DNA of 62,193 bases. Origin: Bacteroides caecigallinarum. Lineage in GTDB: Bacteria; Bacteroidota; Bacteroidia; Bacteroidales; Bacteroidaceae. Location of the stretch: positions 1 through 62,193 of the forward strand of contig NZ_JACJLQ010000021.1 in the NCBI RefSeq assembly GCF_016902295.1. The letters are read 5' to 3'. The notes below the pieces were generated by a model. The model made no database searches. It was not told the origin of the DNA and saw nothing but the letters and a program-made list of their open reading frames with translations. The position numbers were made by a program, and so were the translations under genes. This document shows, piece by piece, positions 39,103 through 48,875 of the stretch. Numbering within the stretch: the stretch's first letter is position 1; each line of letters starts with the position of its first letter.

Positions 39103-41160
39103 ATGAAAACTTTCCGCAAAGACAATACATTCTCATACAAAGAAGTGTTATTTAAATGTGCAATATTCATTGTCACCGTTTCAGTAATTGTGTATTTCAT
39201 GCCTCGTGAAGGCAAGTTCAACTATCAGTTTGAACTAAACAAACCATGGAAATACGGTCTTCTGCAGGCTTCGTTCGATTTTCCTATATATAAAGGTGAG
39301 GAACAGGTAAAACTGGAACAGGACAGTATCTTGAAATTCTACACTCCTTATTATCAGCTAAACACCGAGACTGGACGCGAAATGCTACAGAAGCTGAATA
39401 AAGACTGCAACGAAAAGGCAATGATTATCAAGGATTATCCAAACTACCGCAGACATATTGAAAATATTCTTAAAGAGATATACGAGGCTGGAATAATAGC
39501 TCCGTCCGACCTCGACGAGCTGAATCGTGAAGGCGCCAGAACGATACAGGCAATAAGCCGCAACACAGCTGTACAGAGGGATGTAAACGAACTGTACACC
39601 ATTAAGCAGGCATACGAAAAGCTTATTCACAGCGACACCCTTCATTACAGCAAGCTCATTCTGCAGCAATGCAACCTGAACGAGTATATCACTCCAAATC
39701 TGACATACGATTCGGAGAAATCCATGACTGCCCGTCAGGATCTGCTGTCCAACGTTTCATGGGCCACAGGCTTCGTGATGAACGGACAGAAAATCATCGA
39801 CCGTGGAGAAATAATAGACCAGAAGACATTCGACATCCTCAGCTCCATGCAGAAAGAATGGAACAAGCGCAGCGAAACTGTAGCCGAGAAAAGACTTACC
39901 CTGTTCGGGCAGATACTGTTTGTTTCAATCATGATAGCGCTCTTCATGATATATCTGGAAATTTTCCGACGCGATTTCTATAAGGTAAGGGGTAAGCTAT
40001 ACCTGCTGTTCAGTATCATAATATTCTTCCCTGTAGTATCTTTCCTGATGGTCGAAAACGCTTTCCTTAATGTCTATATAGTACCATTCGCCATGATACC
40101 TATGCTCATAAAGATATTTCTCGACTCGCGTACAGCGTTCATGGCACATATCATAACCATACTGCTCACATCCATTGCCCTAAGAACTCCTCACGAGTTC
40201 ATACTGCTGCAGACAGTAGCAGGTATGGCTGCCATTTATACACTCCGCGAGCTCTCGCAGCGCTCACAGTTGCTCAACAGTGCTTTTGTAGTTACTATAT
40301 CTTACTCATTATTATATCTTGCCCTCGACCTTGTCCACGTAAGCGAGATAGCCCAACTGAGCACATACGTATATATGAACTTCGTCATCAACGGCATTCT
40401 TTTGCTTTTCACCTACCCCTTACTGTTTATATTGGAAAAGACATTCGGATTTACGTCAAATGTCACTTTAGTAGAGCTGTCCAATATCAACACCAAGCTT
40501 ATGCGCGAGATGTCCGAGGTTGCTCCGGGCACATTCCAGCATTCATTGCAACTTGCCAATCTTACAGCGGCTGCGGCCAACCGTATCGGTGCCAACAGCC
40601 AGTTGGTACGTACAGGGGCGATGTATCATGATATAGGGAAGATGATGAACCCCGCATTCTTCACCGAAAACCAGTCAGGAGTAAATCCTCACGACCAGCT
40701 CAGTTACAAACAGAGTGCACAGATTGTAATAAGCCATGTCACAGACGGTCTGAAGCTTGCCGACAAGCATAATCTTCCGGCCGTAATAAAGGAATTCATA
40801 AGTACCCACCACGGATGCGGACTGACAAAATACTTCTACATCTCATATCAGAACGAACACCCCGGCGAAGAGGTCGACAAAAAAGCCTTCCAATATCCCG
40901 GTCCAAATCCATTCACCAAGGAACAAGCCATACTGATGATGGCCGATTCTGTGGAAGCAGCCTCAAGAAGTCTGCCTGAATATACAGAAGAAAGTATTTC
41001 CGCACTGGTTGACAAGATTATCGACTCACAGGTCCAGGACGGATATTTCAAGGAATGTCCTATTACATTCAAGGATATTGCTATCGTGAAAAGTGTATTC
41101 AAGGAAAAGCTGAAAACCATGCATCATACACGTATCAGCTATCCTGAACTCAAGAAATAA
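39103..41160 (+). CDS. PgpH-like HD-domain phosphohydrolase with 7TM domain
   Basis: A 685-residue membrane protein: one N-terminal helix (about 17-35), an extracytoplasmic 7TMR-HDED-type domain (about 40-265), seven further membrane helices (about 270-450) and a cytosolic HD domain with YHDIGKM near 508-514 and THHGCG near 568. In Firmicutes and cyanobacteria this family (PgpH) hydrolyses c-di-AMP. The start is the ATG at 39103; 39097 is TTG. It is divergent from gltX and ends 13 nt from the converging DUF389 gene. Confidence 0.9.
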   Translation: MKTFRKDNTFSYKEVLFKCAIFIVTVSVIVYFMPREGKFNYQFELNKPWKYGLLQASFDFPIYKGEEQVKLEQDSILKFYTPYYQLNTETGREMLQKLNKDCNEKAMIIKDYPNYRRHIENILKEIYEAGIIAPSDLDELNREGARTIQAISRNTAVQRDVNELYTIKQAYEKLIHSDTLHYSKLILQQCNLNEYITPNLTYDSEKSMTARQDLLSNVSWATGFVMNGQKIIDRGEIIDQKTFDILSSMQKEWNKRSETVAEKRLTLFGQILFVSIMIALFMIYLEIFRRDFYKVRGKLYLLFSIIIFFPVVSFLMVENAFLNVYIVPFAMIPMLIKIFLDSRTAFMAHIITILLTSIALRTPHEFILLQTVAGMAAIYTLRELSQRSQLLNSAFVVTISYSLLYLALDLVHVSEIAQLSTYVYMNFVINGILLLFTYPLLFILEKTFGFTSNVTLVELSNINTKLMREMSEVAPGTFQHSLQLANLTAAAANRIGANSQLVRTGAMYHDIGKMMNPAFFTENQSGVNPHDQLSYKQSAQIVISHVTDGLKLADKHNLPAVIKEFISTHHGCGLTKYFYISYQNEHPGEEVDKKAFQYPGPNPFTKEQAILMMADSVEAASRSLPEYTEESISALVDKIIDSQVQDGYFKECPITFKDIAIVKSVFKEKLKTMHHTRISYPELKK

Positions 41161-41173
41161 ATAACTATGCTTG

Positions 41174-42535
41174 TTATCTGTCCATAACGATCAGCTCAAG
41201 TTTTCCCGCATTAGTCCGTGTCTTCAGCCAGTCTGTCATTCGCTTCCTGTCGTTTGCAGACGGCTTCTTCACGCATTGCAGTATGGCGAAAGTCACAGTA
41301 TCATGTTTCAGGCTGTCCAGTTCCAGACGTATGCTGCGTGACAGTACCACCGATTTCACATCTCCAAACAAAGCCTTCATCTCGCCTGCCAGCTTTGTGT
41401 CAGCCTGTCCGTCGCGCGTATATACATCAAGCTGCGCCCTGAGGGAGTCTATCTCCCTTTGCTGTGCTACGAGCTTGGTTTCCGTGTTCTTGTAGAAATC
41501 CTCCATCACCATCGACTTGATATTGCTTATATCCATGTCAGCATTGTTCACACCCTGGAAAACCAGCAGTTTGGTTTCATCAAGGTTATATTTAGCGAGC
41601 TTTCGTTCGGCAGTCGCAATCTCTTCTTCGCTCACCTCATTGCCTATCATAACAACCTTGATTTCACGTTTGTTATACGAAACCTCCCTGCTCAAAATCT
41701 GTGAATTGGGGAACTGCAGCTCTTCAGTAATATACTCATTAGCCGCACTCATATAGAATGTTTCCTTCACTATACCGTAAGTAAGATATATGGCAGGACA
41801 CATCGTCACCAAAGCGATTGCGATGATATATTTGCGGACAAGCTTTTCGCGATTTTTATCCACGAACTCCTTATGTTTGAATTTCATGAATCTCACACCC
41901 ACGAAAGTGGCAAGACTGATAAACACAGAGTTGATAAAATACAGATAGAATGCCCCGAGGAAATAAAGAAGGTTTCCGGTAGCCAGTCCGAATCCGGCAG
42001 TACACAAAGGCGGCATCAGTGCGGTAGCGATAGCCACACCCGGAATAACATTACCTTTTTCCTTTGTGGCCACAGCCACTATACCCGCCAGACCACCCAC
42101 AAGAGCGATGAATACATCATATATAGTTGGAGAGGTACGTGCCAGAAGTTCCGACTGCACCTCGTCCAGCGGAGTAAACGCAAAATACACCGTAGCGGTA
42201 GTGACACTGAACAACGTAGCTATGAAATAACTCTTCAGCGAGCGTTTCATCAGTTCGAAGTCATTAATCCCGACAGCAAGCCCCACTCCCATGATAGGTC
42301 CCATAAGTGGAGAAATCAGCATTGCACCGATAATTACGGCAGTCGAATTTACATTCAGGCCCAAAGAAGCGATAAAAGTGGCAAACACAAGAATCCACAG
42401 ATTGGCACCTCTGAACTCCACACCATTACGGATACTCTCCACGGTAAGCTTCTCGTCTTCCATGCTCTTATTCAAGTCCAGATAATCATCGTAAAACTTT
42501 CTTATCAGGTACTTCTTTCTGTTGTTCAGCTCCAT
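41174..42535 (-). CDS. DUF389 membrane protein
   Basis: A 453-residue inner-membrane protein with about six helices (about 45-245), with motif FIASLGLNVNSTAVIIGAML, GPIMGVGLAVGI, TALMPPLCTAGFGLATG, as in the DUF389 family (TIGR00271/00341-like). The C-terminal third is soluble and helical. No function is established. It follows the flippase gene after 2 nt and is probably co-transcribed with it. Confidence 0.85.
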   Translation of the reverse strand: MELNNRKKYLIRKFYDDYLDLNKSMEDEKLTVESIRNGVEFRGANLWILVFATFIASLGLNVNSTAVIIGAMLISPLMGPIMGVGLAVGINDFELMKRSLKSYFIATLFSVTTATVYFAFTPLDEVQSELLARTSPTIYDVFIALVGGLAGIVAVATKEKGNVIPGVAIATALMPPLCTAGFGLATGNLLYFLGAFYLYFINSVFISLATFVGVRFMKFKHKEFVDKNREKLVRKYIIAIALVTMCPAIYLTYGIVKETFYMSAANEYITEELQFPNSQILSREVSYNKREIKVVMIGNEVSEEEIATAERKLAKYNLDETKLLVFQGVNNADMDISNIKSMVMEDFYKNTETKLVAQQREIDSLRAQLDVYTRDGQADTKLAGEMKALFGDVKSVVLSRSIRLELDSLKHDTVTFAILQCVKKPSANDRKRMTDWLKTRTNAGKLELIVMDR

Positions 42536-42537
42536 AG

Positions 42538-44019
42538 TTATTTCTTTATAAAACGGTTAATTACAGGGATACTCCTCAAAGGTAAGTCTTTTTTTATGAT
42601 ATACGCAACAAATACCGCAAGCAATAATGTTCTGAAAGCAAGACGCAATATAGTATTTTCAGGATAAATATATATTGAAGCCACATACAGCAATGCCGCA
42701 AATATCAGATATACAGTCATCTCCCTAACAGGATAATCCACCGGATACTTCTTTTGTCCGATGAAATACGACAGCAGAGTGATTACACCATATCCAGCGA
42801 CAGAAGCCCATGCAGATGCCACATAACCATAATGCGGCACCAGCCATACATTAAGCACAAGTATCACCACACATCCAATAAGCGAGAAATAAGCTCCCCA
42901 GCGTGTCTCGTCGATAAGTTTATACCAGAAAGAGAGATTGAAATAAATACCTTTCAGAATCTCAGCACCCATCACGATTGCAACCACGCTCAATCCTTCC
43001 CAATAGTCAGGCGCAACCATATATTTCAGGATATCCATATAGAACATTACAGCCAAGAAAGCCAACAGGGAGAATATAAAGAAATACTTCATAGCACCGG
43101 CATACGATGATTTGCCGTCCTCCTTATTGCTGTTTCCAAACACAAATGGCTCGTATGCATATCTGAATGCCTGTGTAAACATCGCCATAATCATTGCCAC
43201 CTTGCTTGTGGCGCTATATATACCTAATTGTACAAGTCCCTCCTGACGGTCTTCGTACAGAAACGGATATATCATTTTGTCCACAGTCTGATTCAATATA
43301 CCCACAATCCCGAATATAAGTATCGGGAACGAATAGTTCAGCATACGTTTCTGAAGATTGAAGTCCGGCTTGAATGACAGCAGCTTCAATTCCGGTATGA
43401 AAAACAGCACCTGCGCCGCCGACATTATCAGATTCGAAACAAAAATATACCCCACCAGATAATCCGGGTCGTAAAACCACGACACCAATGAAGGAGCATG
43501 CACATTCAACCACGGGCACAAAAGCAGAAAGAAAAGATTCAGAACTATGTTGCCCACAATATTGAAAAGCTTGATTGTAGCAAACTTTACCGGCCTTTTC
43601 CTGTACCTCAACCATGCGAAAGGAATACAGAGAAACGAGTCGAGCGCTACCACCACCATCATCATCCCCACATAATCCTTATGGTCAGGATATTCAAGGA
43701 ATGACGAAACAGGTCCGAGGAATATCATTCCAAGAACGACAAAAAGCGTGGAAAGCCCTCCTACAAAAAGAGCTGTATTCGAGAATACTTTTACAGGATC
43801 TTCCTCCGACTTGTTCGCAAAGCGGAAGAATCCGGTTTCCATACCGAAGGTAAGAAATACGAGTATAAGTGCCGTATAGGCATATACATTCGACACTACC
43901 CCATACCCTCCAGATTCCGCCGAGAGTACTGCCGTATATAGCGGGACGAGCAGATAATTAAGGAAACGTCCTACTATACTGCTCAGTCCGTAAATTGCTG
44001 TATCTTTAACTAATGACAC
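42538..44019 (-). CDS. polysaccharide flippase (Wzx/MATE-like)
   Basis: A 493-residue protein with 12-14 membrane segments, starting MSLVKDTAIYGLSSIVGRFL, of the oligosaccharide flippase branch of the MOP superfamily. It would move lipid-linked sugars across the inner membrane. No glycosyltransferases are next to it, so the cargo is unknown. It lies 44 nt after ruvB. Confidence 0.87.
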   Translation of the reverse strand: MSLVKDTAIYGLSSIVGRFLNYLLVPLYTAVLSAESGGYGVVSNVYAYTALILVFLTFGMETGFFRFANKSEEDPVKVFSNTALFVGGLSTLFVVLGMIFLGPVSSFLEYPDHKDYVGMMMVVVALDSFLCIPFAWLRYRKRPVKFATIKLFNIVGNIVLNLFFLLLCPWLNVHAPSLVSWFYDPDYLVGYIFVSNLIMSAAQVLFFIPELKLLSFKPDFNLQKRMLNYSFPILIFGIVGILNQTVDKMIYPFLYEDRQEGLVQLGIYSATSKVAMIMAMFTQAFRYAYEPFVFGNSNKEDGKSSYAGAMKYFFIFSLLAFLAVMFYMDILKYMVAPDYWEGLSVVAIVMGAEILKGIYFNLSFWYKLIDETRWGAYFSLIGCVVILVLNVWLVPHYGYVASAWASVAGYGVITLLSYFIGQKKYPVDYPVREMTVYLIFAALLYVASIYIYPENTILRLAFRTLLLAVFVAYIIKKDLPLRSIPVINRFIKK

Positions 44020-44023
44020 GTTG

Positions 44024-44060
44024 GGAATTAATAATTAAGAATTAATAATTAATAATGTAA
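44024..44060. repeat. AT-only short repeat in the ruvB-flippase gap
   Basis: Built of AATTAATAATTAAG and AATTAATAATTAATAATG, two imperfect copies of a 14-nt unit. Such AT repeats are common in Bacteroidales gaps; no role is known. Confidence 0.5.
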
Positions 44061-44063
44061 AAG

Positions 44064-45089
44064 CTAATCAAAAAGAGTTTTCTCCTGTTGCCATCTGTTT
44101 CTTCCCAGATGCTTGTATGCCAGATCTGTCACCTCGCGTCCTCGCGGAGTACGCTTCAAAAAACCTTCCTTTATCAGGAAAGGCTCGTACACCTCTTCCA
44201 GCGTACCCGGATCTTCTCCAAGAGCCGTAGCTATGGTAGTAAGTCCCACAGGACCGCCCTTGAATTTATCTATTATGGTACACAGAATCTTGTTGTCTAT
44301 CTCGTCCAGGCCATAACGGTCTATGTTCAGAGCTTCGAGAGCATATCTGGCTATTTTCAGGTCAATATGTCCGTCCCCCTTCACCTGAGCGAAATCGCGT
44401 ACCCTTCGCAGCAATGCATTTGCGATACGAGGCGTACCTCTGCTTCTTGAGGCAATCTCTCCGGCAGCCTCCACATCGCACGTCACCCCCAGAATACCCG
44501 CCGAACGCAATACTATACGCGACAGTACATTCTCGTCGTAATACTCTAAATGCAGGTTGATACCGAAACGGGCCCTGAGCGGAGCGGTAAGCAGACCGCT
44601 GCGCGTAGTAGCCCCAACAAGAGTGAAAGGATTCAGGTCAAGCTGAATGCTCCGTGCCGACGGTCCCTTGTCTATCATTATATCTATACGATAGTCCTCC
44701 ATAGCCGAATACAGGAACTCCTCCACCACCGGACTCAGACGATGGATTTCGTCTATAAACAACACATCGTTTGGCTCCAGACTTGTCAGAATTCCTGCCA
44801 GATCGCCCGGTTTGTCAAGTACCGGTCCCGACGTAACCTTAAACCCTACTCCAAGTTCATTGGCGATAATATTGCTCAGAGTGGTCTTTCCCAATCCCGG
44901 AGGTCCGTGCAGCAGGACATGGTCCAGAGCCTCAGCCCTTAGCTTCGCCGCCTTCACGAATATACGCAGGTTATCCACCACCTTGTCCTGTCCGCTGAAA
45001 TCCTCGAACTGTAGCGGACGCAGCGCATTTTCGAAATCGCGTTCCTTACCTGTTGGCTTATAATCTCTTATATCGAATTGTTCTTCCAT
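44064..45089 (-). CDS. ruvB: Holliday junction branch-migration ATPase RuvB
   Basis: Hexameric AAA+ motor that works with RuvA and RuvC at recombination junctions. The 341 residues show Walker [11 protein letters not shown], Walker B FIDEIHRL, sensor 1 [18 protein letters not shown] and the C-terminal winged helix ([17 protein letters not shown]). I start at 45089 ([10 protein letters not shown]) because the alternative at 45110 lies in the -7 box. ruvA and ruvC are not in the window. Confidence 0.97.
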   Translation of the reverse strand: MEEQFDIRDYKPTGKERDFENALRPLQFEDFSGQDKVVDNLRIFVKAAKLRAEALDHVLLHGPPGLGKTTLSNIIANELGVGFKVTSGPVLDKPGDLAGILTSLEPNDVLFIDEIHRLSPVVEEFLYSAMEDYRIDIMIDKGPSARSIQLDLNPFTLVGATTRSGLLTAPLRARFGINLHLEYYDENVLSRIVLRSAGILGVTCDVEAAGEIASRSRGTPRIANALLRRVRDFAQVKGDGHIDLKIARYALEALNIDRYGLDEIDNKILCTIIDKFKGGPVGLTTIATALGEDPGTLEEVYEPFLIKEGFLKRTPRGREVTDLAYKHLGRNRWQQEKTLFD

Positions 45090-45109
45090 AAATCTTTGTA
45101 AAACACACA

Positions 45110-45117
45110 CAAAAGTA
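45110..45117 (-). promoter_or_regulatory. ruvB -7 box
   Basis: TACTTTTG on the minus strand, 20 nt before the chosen start. It rules out the upstream alternative start. Confidence 0.55.
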
Positions 45118-45231
45118 CAAAAGAAAACAACTACAATACTATTAATATGTAAAAAATTCTACAGTAGTCTTTGAAGTTTGCTGATTTTTTCATACTTTTA
45201 TACAACTAAAAAACAATAAAAAATCTATACT

Positions 45232-46557
45232 ATGAAAAGAAACACATTACTTTCACTTTGCATGATTCTTTCCGCATGCAGTAATCCGTCAATCGTTCTC
45301 GAAGAAAACACCCAGACAGACGAAGTTTCCTTAAATATCGACGTCCGCAGTTCGGAAAACACTTCCGTCGATCAATATTATCCCCTTAGAGTATTTGTGT
45401 TCAACGAGAATGGCGAATTTGTATCCCATCAGGAAATCACAAATAACAATACCGCTTCTGCCATGCTTAAAGCCGGCAAGTACAATATTAGTGCATTCAG
45501 CGGTTTGAACGATGTCTCGTATTCCTACCCATCCATACCAACCTACAACGATATTATCGGTATAAAAAACTCATATAGCGGCACTCATGCTCTGATGTCC
45601 GGACATTACGAAATCGAGTTGTCACAGTCAAGCAATGTGATTATCCCCATCAGATATTGCGTGTCAGCCCTCAGATTCTCATATTCCGACGTACCTTCCG
45701 ATGCCGGTTCAGTATCATTAAGTGTATCTCCATTAAGCGAAGTATACACATTTTCCGGATCATATACAGATGCCACATCGCAAATCAAGCTCGAGTGTAC
45801 ATACAACAACGGTATTTGGGAAGCCGGTCCCGTATATGTCTTTCCTTCAGGAAGCAACAGTATCCTGCTATCCGTAACCATTGACAGACCCGACGGTCCC
45901 GAAACATACAGCTACACATACGATAAAGCCATTCTCCCTGCCGTTCCATACAGTTTCAAAGGCAAATACAACGAAGGATTCAGACTTGACGCCAGCTTCG
46001 AGATTGAAGGATGGCTTCCTGGCGTTGACATAGAATACGATCTTATTGACAATAGCGCGTCCGATAATGAAGGTGCAGACGACAACCAGGATTCCTCTGA
46101 TACAGAAATCCCTACCCTATATTCTGACTATCTTCCCGAACCTAACTCATTCTGGGGTTCATTCTATGTATGGACAACAAAAGAAATCAGTACAACAGAG
46201 ATAGAAGCATTAATCATCTCTCCCGAGCAGTGGCCTAATATATTAGCCGCCGAAGCCCCGGATATACTTGCGGAATATTCACAGGACGGTATATCAGGTT
46301 GGAGAACCTTTACAGATGAAGAAGCAAGAACCTTCTTCAAGACTTTTTCTTCCTACGACGACAAATTGGGCGAGCTAAACAAATTACTCTCCGACCATGG
46401 TCATAACTATTTTTATTGCTACGGCGGGGAAAGATATTTATGCAAAAATGCCGAATATTCTTTCTGCTTAACCGGTGCTTTAAAAATAACAAAAGTCGGC
46501 GAGAAAGCGAGATATTATTTACGTCCAGTCAAGACCGTCAGGATTAAGCTCAAATAA
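45232..46557 (+). CDS. fimbrial-type surface lipoprotein (FimB/Mfa2 or tip-like)
   Basis: A 441-residue lipoprotein with lipobox MILSACS. The first domain (about 28-130) is a beta sandwich with YPLRVFVFNENGEF and AGKYNISAFSG, as in FimB/Mfa2-type anchors and major fimbrillin-like proteins. A second beta domain follows (about 135-265), then an acidic linker (DNEGADDNQDSSDTE) and a C-terminal domain with WRTFTDEEARTF and the end YYLRPVKTVRIKLK, like the Fib_succ-type C-terminal lectin-like domain of tip proteins. It is likely an anchor or tip subunit of a type V pilus whose shaft proteins may be those at 48876 and 50381. The role is inferred. Confidence 0.7.
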   Translation: MKRNTLLSLCMILSACSNPSIVLEENTQTDEVSLNIDVRSSENTSVDQYYPLRVFVFNENGEFVSHQEITNNNTASAMLKAGKYNISAFSGLNDVSYSYPSIPTYNDIIGIKNSYSGTHALMSGHYEIELSQSSNVIIPIRYCVSALRFSYSDVPSDAGSVSLSVSPLSEVYTFSGSYTDATSQIKLECTYNNGIWEAGPVYVFPSGSNSILLSVTIDRPDGPETYSYTYDKAILPAVPYSFKGKYNEGFRLDASFEIEGWLPGVDIEYDLIDNSASDNEGADDNQDSSDTEIPTLYSDYLPEPNSFWGSFYVWTTKEISTTEIEALIISPEQWPNILAAEAPDILAEYSQDGISGWRTFTDEEARTFFKTFSSYDDKLGELNKLLSDHGHNYFYCYGGERYLCKNAEYSFCLTGALKITKVGEKARYYLRPVKTVRIKLK

Positions 46558-46573
46558 TATCCTGTCCATAAGA

Positions 46574-46630
46574 AAAAATAATGATGAGCTCGTTTCAAAA
46601 TAATTTTGAAACGAGCTCATCATTATTTTT
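46574..46630. terminator. 57-nt perfect palindrome (bidirectional terminator)
   Basis: Arms 46574-46601 and 46603-46630, 28 bp each, around a single A. The stem includes GATGAGCTCGTTTC and ends in A/T runs. It lies between converging genes. Such a long uninterrupted arm could also extrude as a cruciform. Confidence 0.9.
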
Positions 46631-46654
46631 CCAATTAAATTAACTGTTCTTGAC

Positions 46655-47062
46655 TTAATCTTTCATACCTGAAAAGAACCATTCAACATCCCCCATACTG
46701 AAAGAAATAGTTATAGAACCATTATTAGCTGTTCCCTGTACAGAATATGTACTTTCAGATGTAAGATACAGTAAACCGCTACCCTTATCCTCGATAGCTA
46801 AATTTATAGGATTTGTATTTACATCAAAAGTTTCACACGAACAACTAAAAGATACAACATCCTTTGCTCTACGAGTCAATGTAACGTATGCTCTTGCGGG
46901 TTCATCTGTATATCCCATAGGCTTTAATGTTCCTACATAATCCCCTTCAAGCAAACTACCATTATCGCCTACCGCGTTTTCTTCATCTTTATCGCAGCTA
47001 ACCATACTAATGCCCATAATAAGCATTATAAACATCATCGAAAAGTACTTTAACGTCTTCAT
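46655..47062 (-). CDS. small lipoprotein of unknown function
   Basis: A 135-residue lipoprotein, lipobox SMVSC followed by DKDEE. The mature part is a small beta-rich domain (GDYVGTLKPMGYTDEP, YVTLTRRAKDVVSFSCSCET, FSMGDVEWFFSG) of the type seen in lipocalin-like or calycin-like Bacteroides lipoproteins. I do not recognise a family. It has its own promoter and the shared terminator. Confidence 0.7.
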   Translation of the reverse strand: MKTLKYFSMMFIMLIMGISMVSCDKDEENAVGDNGSLLEGDYVGTLKPMGYTDEPARAYVTLTRRAKDVVSFSCSCETFDVNTNPINLAIEDKGSGLLYLTSESTYSVQGTANNGSITISFSMGDVEWFFSGMKD

Positions 47063-47089
47063 ATTATAAATGTTTTATTAATTATGTGA

Positions 47090-47097
47090 CAAAAATA
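47090..47097 (-). promoter_or_regulatory. -7 box of the small lipoprotein gene
   Basis: TATTTTTG on the minus strand, 27 nt before its ATG. Confidence 0.5.
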
Positions 47098-47193
47098 AGC
47101 AATAAAATTTTACGATATTTGTATATACGTAAATATATTTTCACATAGATGTATTTATTTACATATAAAACAAAGTAAATAGATATTTTTCTC

Positions 47194-47201
47194 TAATTTT
47201 G
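47194..47201 (+). promoter_or_regulatory. -7 box of the M64 peptidase gene
   Basis: TAATTTTG, 40 nt before the ATG, in a very AT-rich 179-nt divergent spacer. The -33 match is poor. Confidence 0.5.
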
Positions 47202-47241
47202 TACTTATAAGAATTAAAAAATCATTATTAGCATAATTAAT

Positions 47242-48822
47242 ATGAGACTAATATTTTCATCATTTCTTATTATTATCATCTTGTTTTTTTCCGGATGCAA
47301 GAGTGATGAGAGCAATGATTATATTGTTCTCTCAACAGAAAGTGTAAATTATACCCACAATGGCGGTAGTAAAGAAATAATTATTGAATGCAGCGCAAGT
47401 TGGACCCTATACTCTGATTTACCCGATTGGGTCACTATTGATTCTAAATCCGGTTACTCAGGAAAATCTATTATCAACATCACTACTTCAGAAAACACAT
47501 CAGACACTGCAAGACAATGCTATCTGCAGTTCATAAGTGGTAGTGAATCTACATTACTGAAACTAACACAATCTCCAATTGCAAAACTGGAATTCGCTGA
47601 GAATAAAGACATAAGTCTGAACTATACGGACACAGTTATTACTATCAAGATTATTCAGAACATAACTTATTCCATAAAATTATATTCAGAAAATAATGAT
47701 TGGATAGAAATAGAAAATGACAAACAAAGCATAACCGGCAAATCCGCAAAAGATTATTTAAACAATAATATTAAGATAAATATATCTAAGAACAAAACTA
47801 ACTTTGAAAGATCAGATAAACTTATAATATATAATAAAGTTTACAACCTTTCTGACACGCTAAAAATAATTCAGAAAGGTAGTATATATGATTATTATAC
47901 AGACGGTGATTACGTTAAGTTACAAGAGGCAGATAAAGATGGAGTTAATTTGGTTATCATGGGTGAAGCCTTTAGTATAGACGAACTGGAAAAAGGCGGC
48001 AGATATGAACATGTAATGACCCAGGCCATGGAATATTTTTTCTCTATAGAGCCTTATAAAAGTTACCGCAAATATTTTAATGTTTATATGGTTATCGCTG
48101 AGTCTGAGTCGTCGAAGATAGAAAGTGGCAAGACTAAGTTTAAAATAGAGTTTGGCTCTGGTACAGCAATAAGTTGCGATGATAAAGAAATCTTTGAATA
48201 TGCAAGCAAGATAGAGGAACTGCAAGAAAATAAACCTTTGACGGTAATTGTTCCTATAAATACCAATAGATATGCCGGTACTGCATACCTATACGGTGAT
48301 GGGAACTCTATTGCATTATGTCCTTTAAGCGATGAACTTCCTCCTAACGATTTTGAAGGCATTATTCACCACGAGGCAGGAGGTCATGCTTTTGGTTTTC
48401 TTTGCGATGAATATGTTTATTATGATAAGGAGATACCTGAAAGCAGAAAGAATGATATTAAAGAATGGCAGAAACTTGGGTTCCAAATGAATTTGGATTT
48501 CACAGATGATCCGTCAGCTATTCTATGGAAAGATTTTATAGGCATAGACAAATATAATAATGTAGGAGCCTACGAAGGAGGTTATGAATACAGATATGGA
48601 GTATGGCGTCCTGAGGAGAATAGCTGTATGAATAATAATATACCATATTATAACGTTCAGAGTAGGTGGTGTATTGTAAAACGTATCATGGATATTTCCG
48701 GTATAAACTTTTCCATCAATAATTTTATTGAAAATGATAATCCGGAATATGATATATCAAACAGCAGATCTTCATCCATGAGATTTTTACCGCCTTTAGG
48801 AGAACCGGTATTGATTAAGTAA
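47242..48822 (+). CDS. BACON-M64 (IgA-peptidase type) lipoprotein
   Basis: A 526-residue surface or periplasmic lipoprotein with lipobox LFFSGC. Two BACON-like beta domains (about 28-112, NYTHNGGSKEIIIECSASW; about 115-210) are followed by an M64 metallopeptidase domain. The zinc site is HEAGGH at 377-382, then AFGFLCDEY. The family was first described from a Clostridium IgA peptidase; the target here is unknown. Its place between two fimbrial-type genes suggests work on surface proteins or host glycoproteins. It is markedly AT-rich and Asn/Lys/Ile-rich compared with its neighbours. Confidence 0.88.
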   Translation: MRLIFSSFLIIIILFFSGCKSDESNDYIVLSTESVNYTHNGGSKEIIIECSASWTLYSDLPDWVTIDSKSGYSGKSIINITTSENTSDTARQCYLQFISGSESTLLKLTQSPIAKLEFAENKDISLNYTDTVITIKIIQNITYSIKLYSENNDWIEIENDKQSITGKSAKDYLNNNIKINISKNKTNFERSDKLIIYNKVYNLSDTLKIIQKGSIYDYYTDGDYVKLQEADKDGVNLVIMGEAFSIDELEKGGRYEHVMTQAMEYFFSIEPYKSYRKYFNVYMVIAESESSKIESGKTKFKIEFGSGTAISCDDKEIFEYASKIEELQENKPLTVIVPINTNRYAGTAYLYGDGNSIALCPLSDELPPNDFEGIIHHEAGGHAFGFLCDEYVYYDKEIPESRKNDIKEWQKLGFQMNLDFTDDPSAILWKDFIGIDKYNNVGAYEGGYEYRYGVWRPEENSCMNNNIPYYNVQSRWCIVKRIMDISGINFSINNFIENDNPEYDISNSRSSSMRFLPPLGEPVLIK

Positions 48823-48875
48823 AAACATAATTTTTTAATTAACTGTAATGGCTAACAATTTAAATTATTTTTAAC

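Noticed and set aside
41873..42667. 264-codon open frame on the plus strand across the DUF389 gene
   Set aside because: It is antisense to a clear membrane-protein gene, begins and ends in neighbours, and its translation is His/Ser/Arg-rich without domain character.
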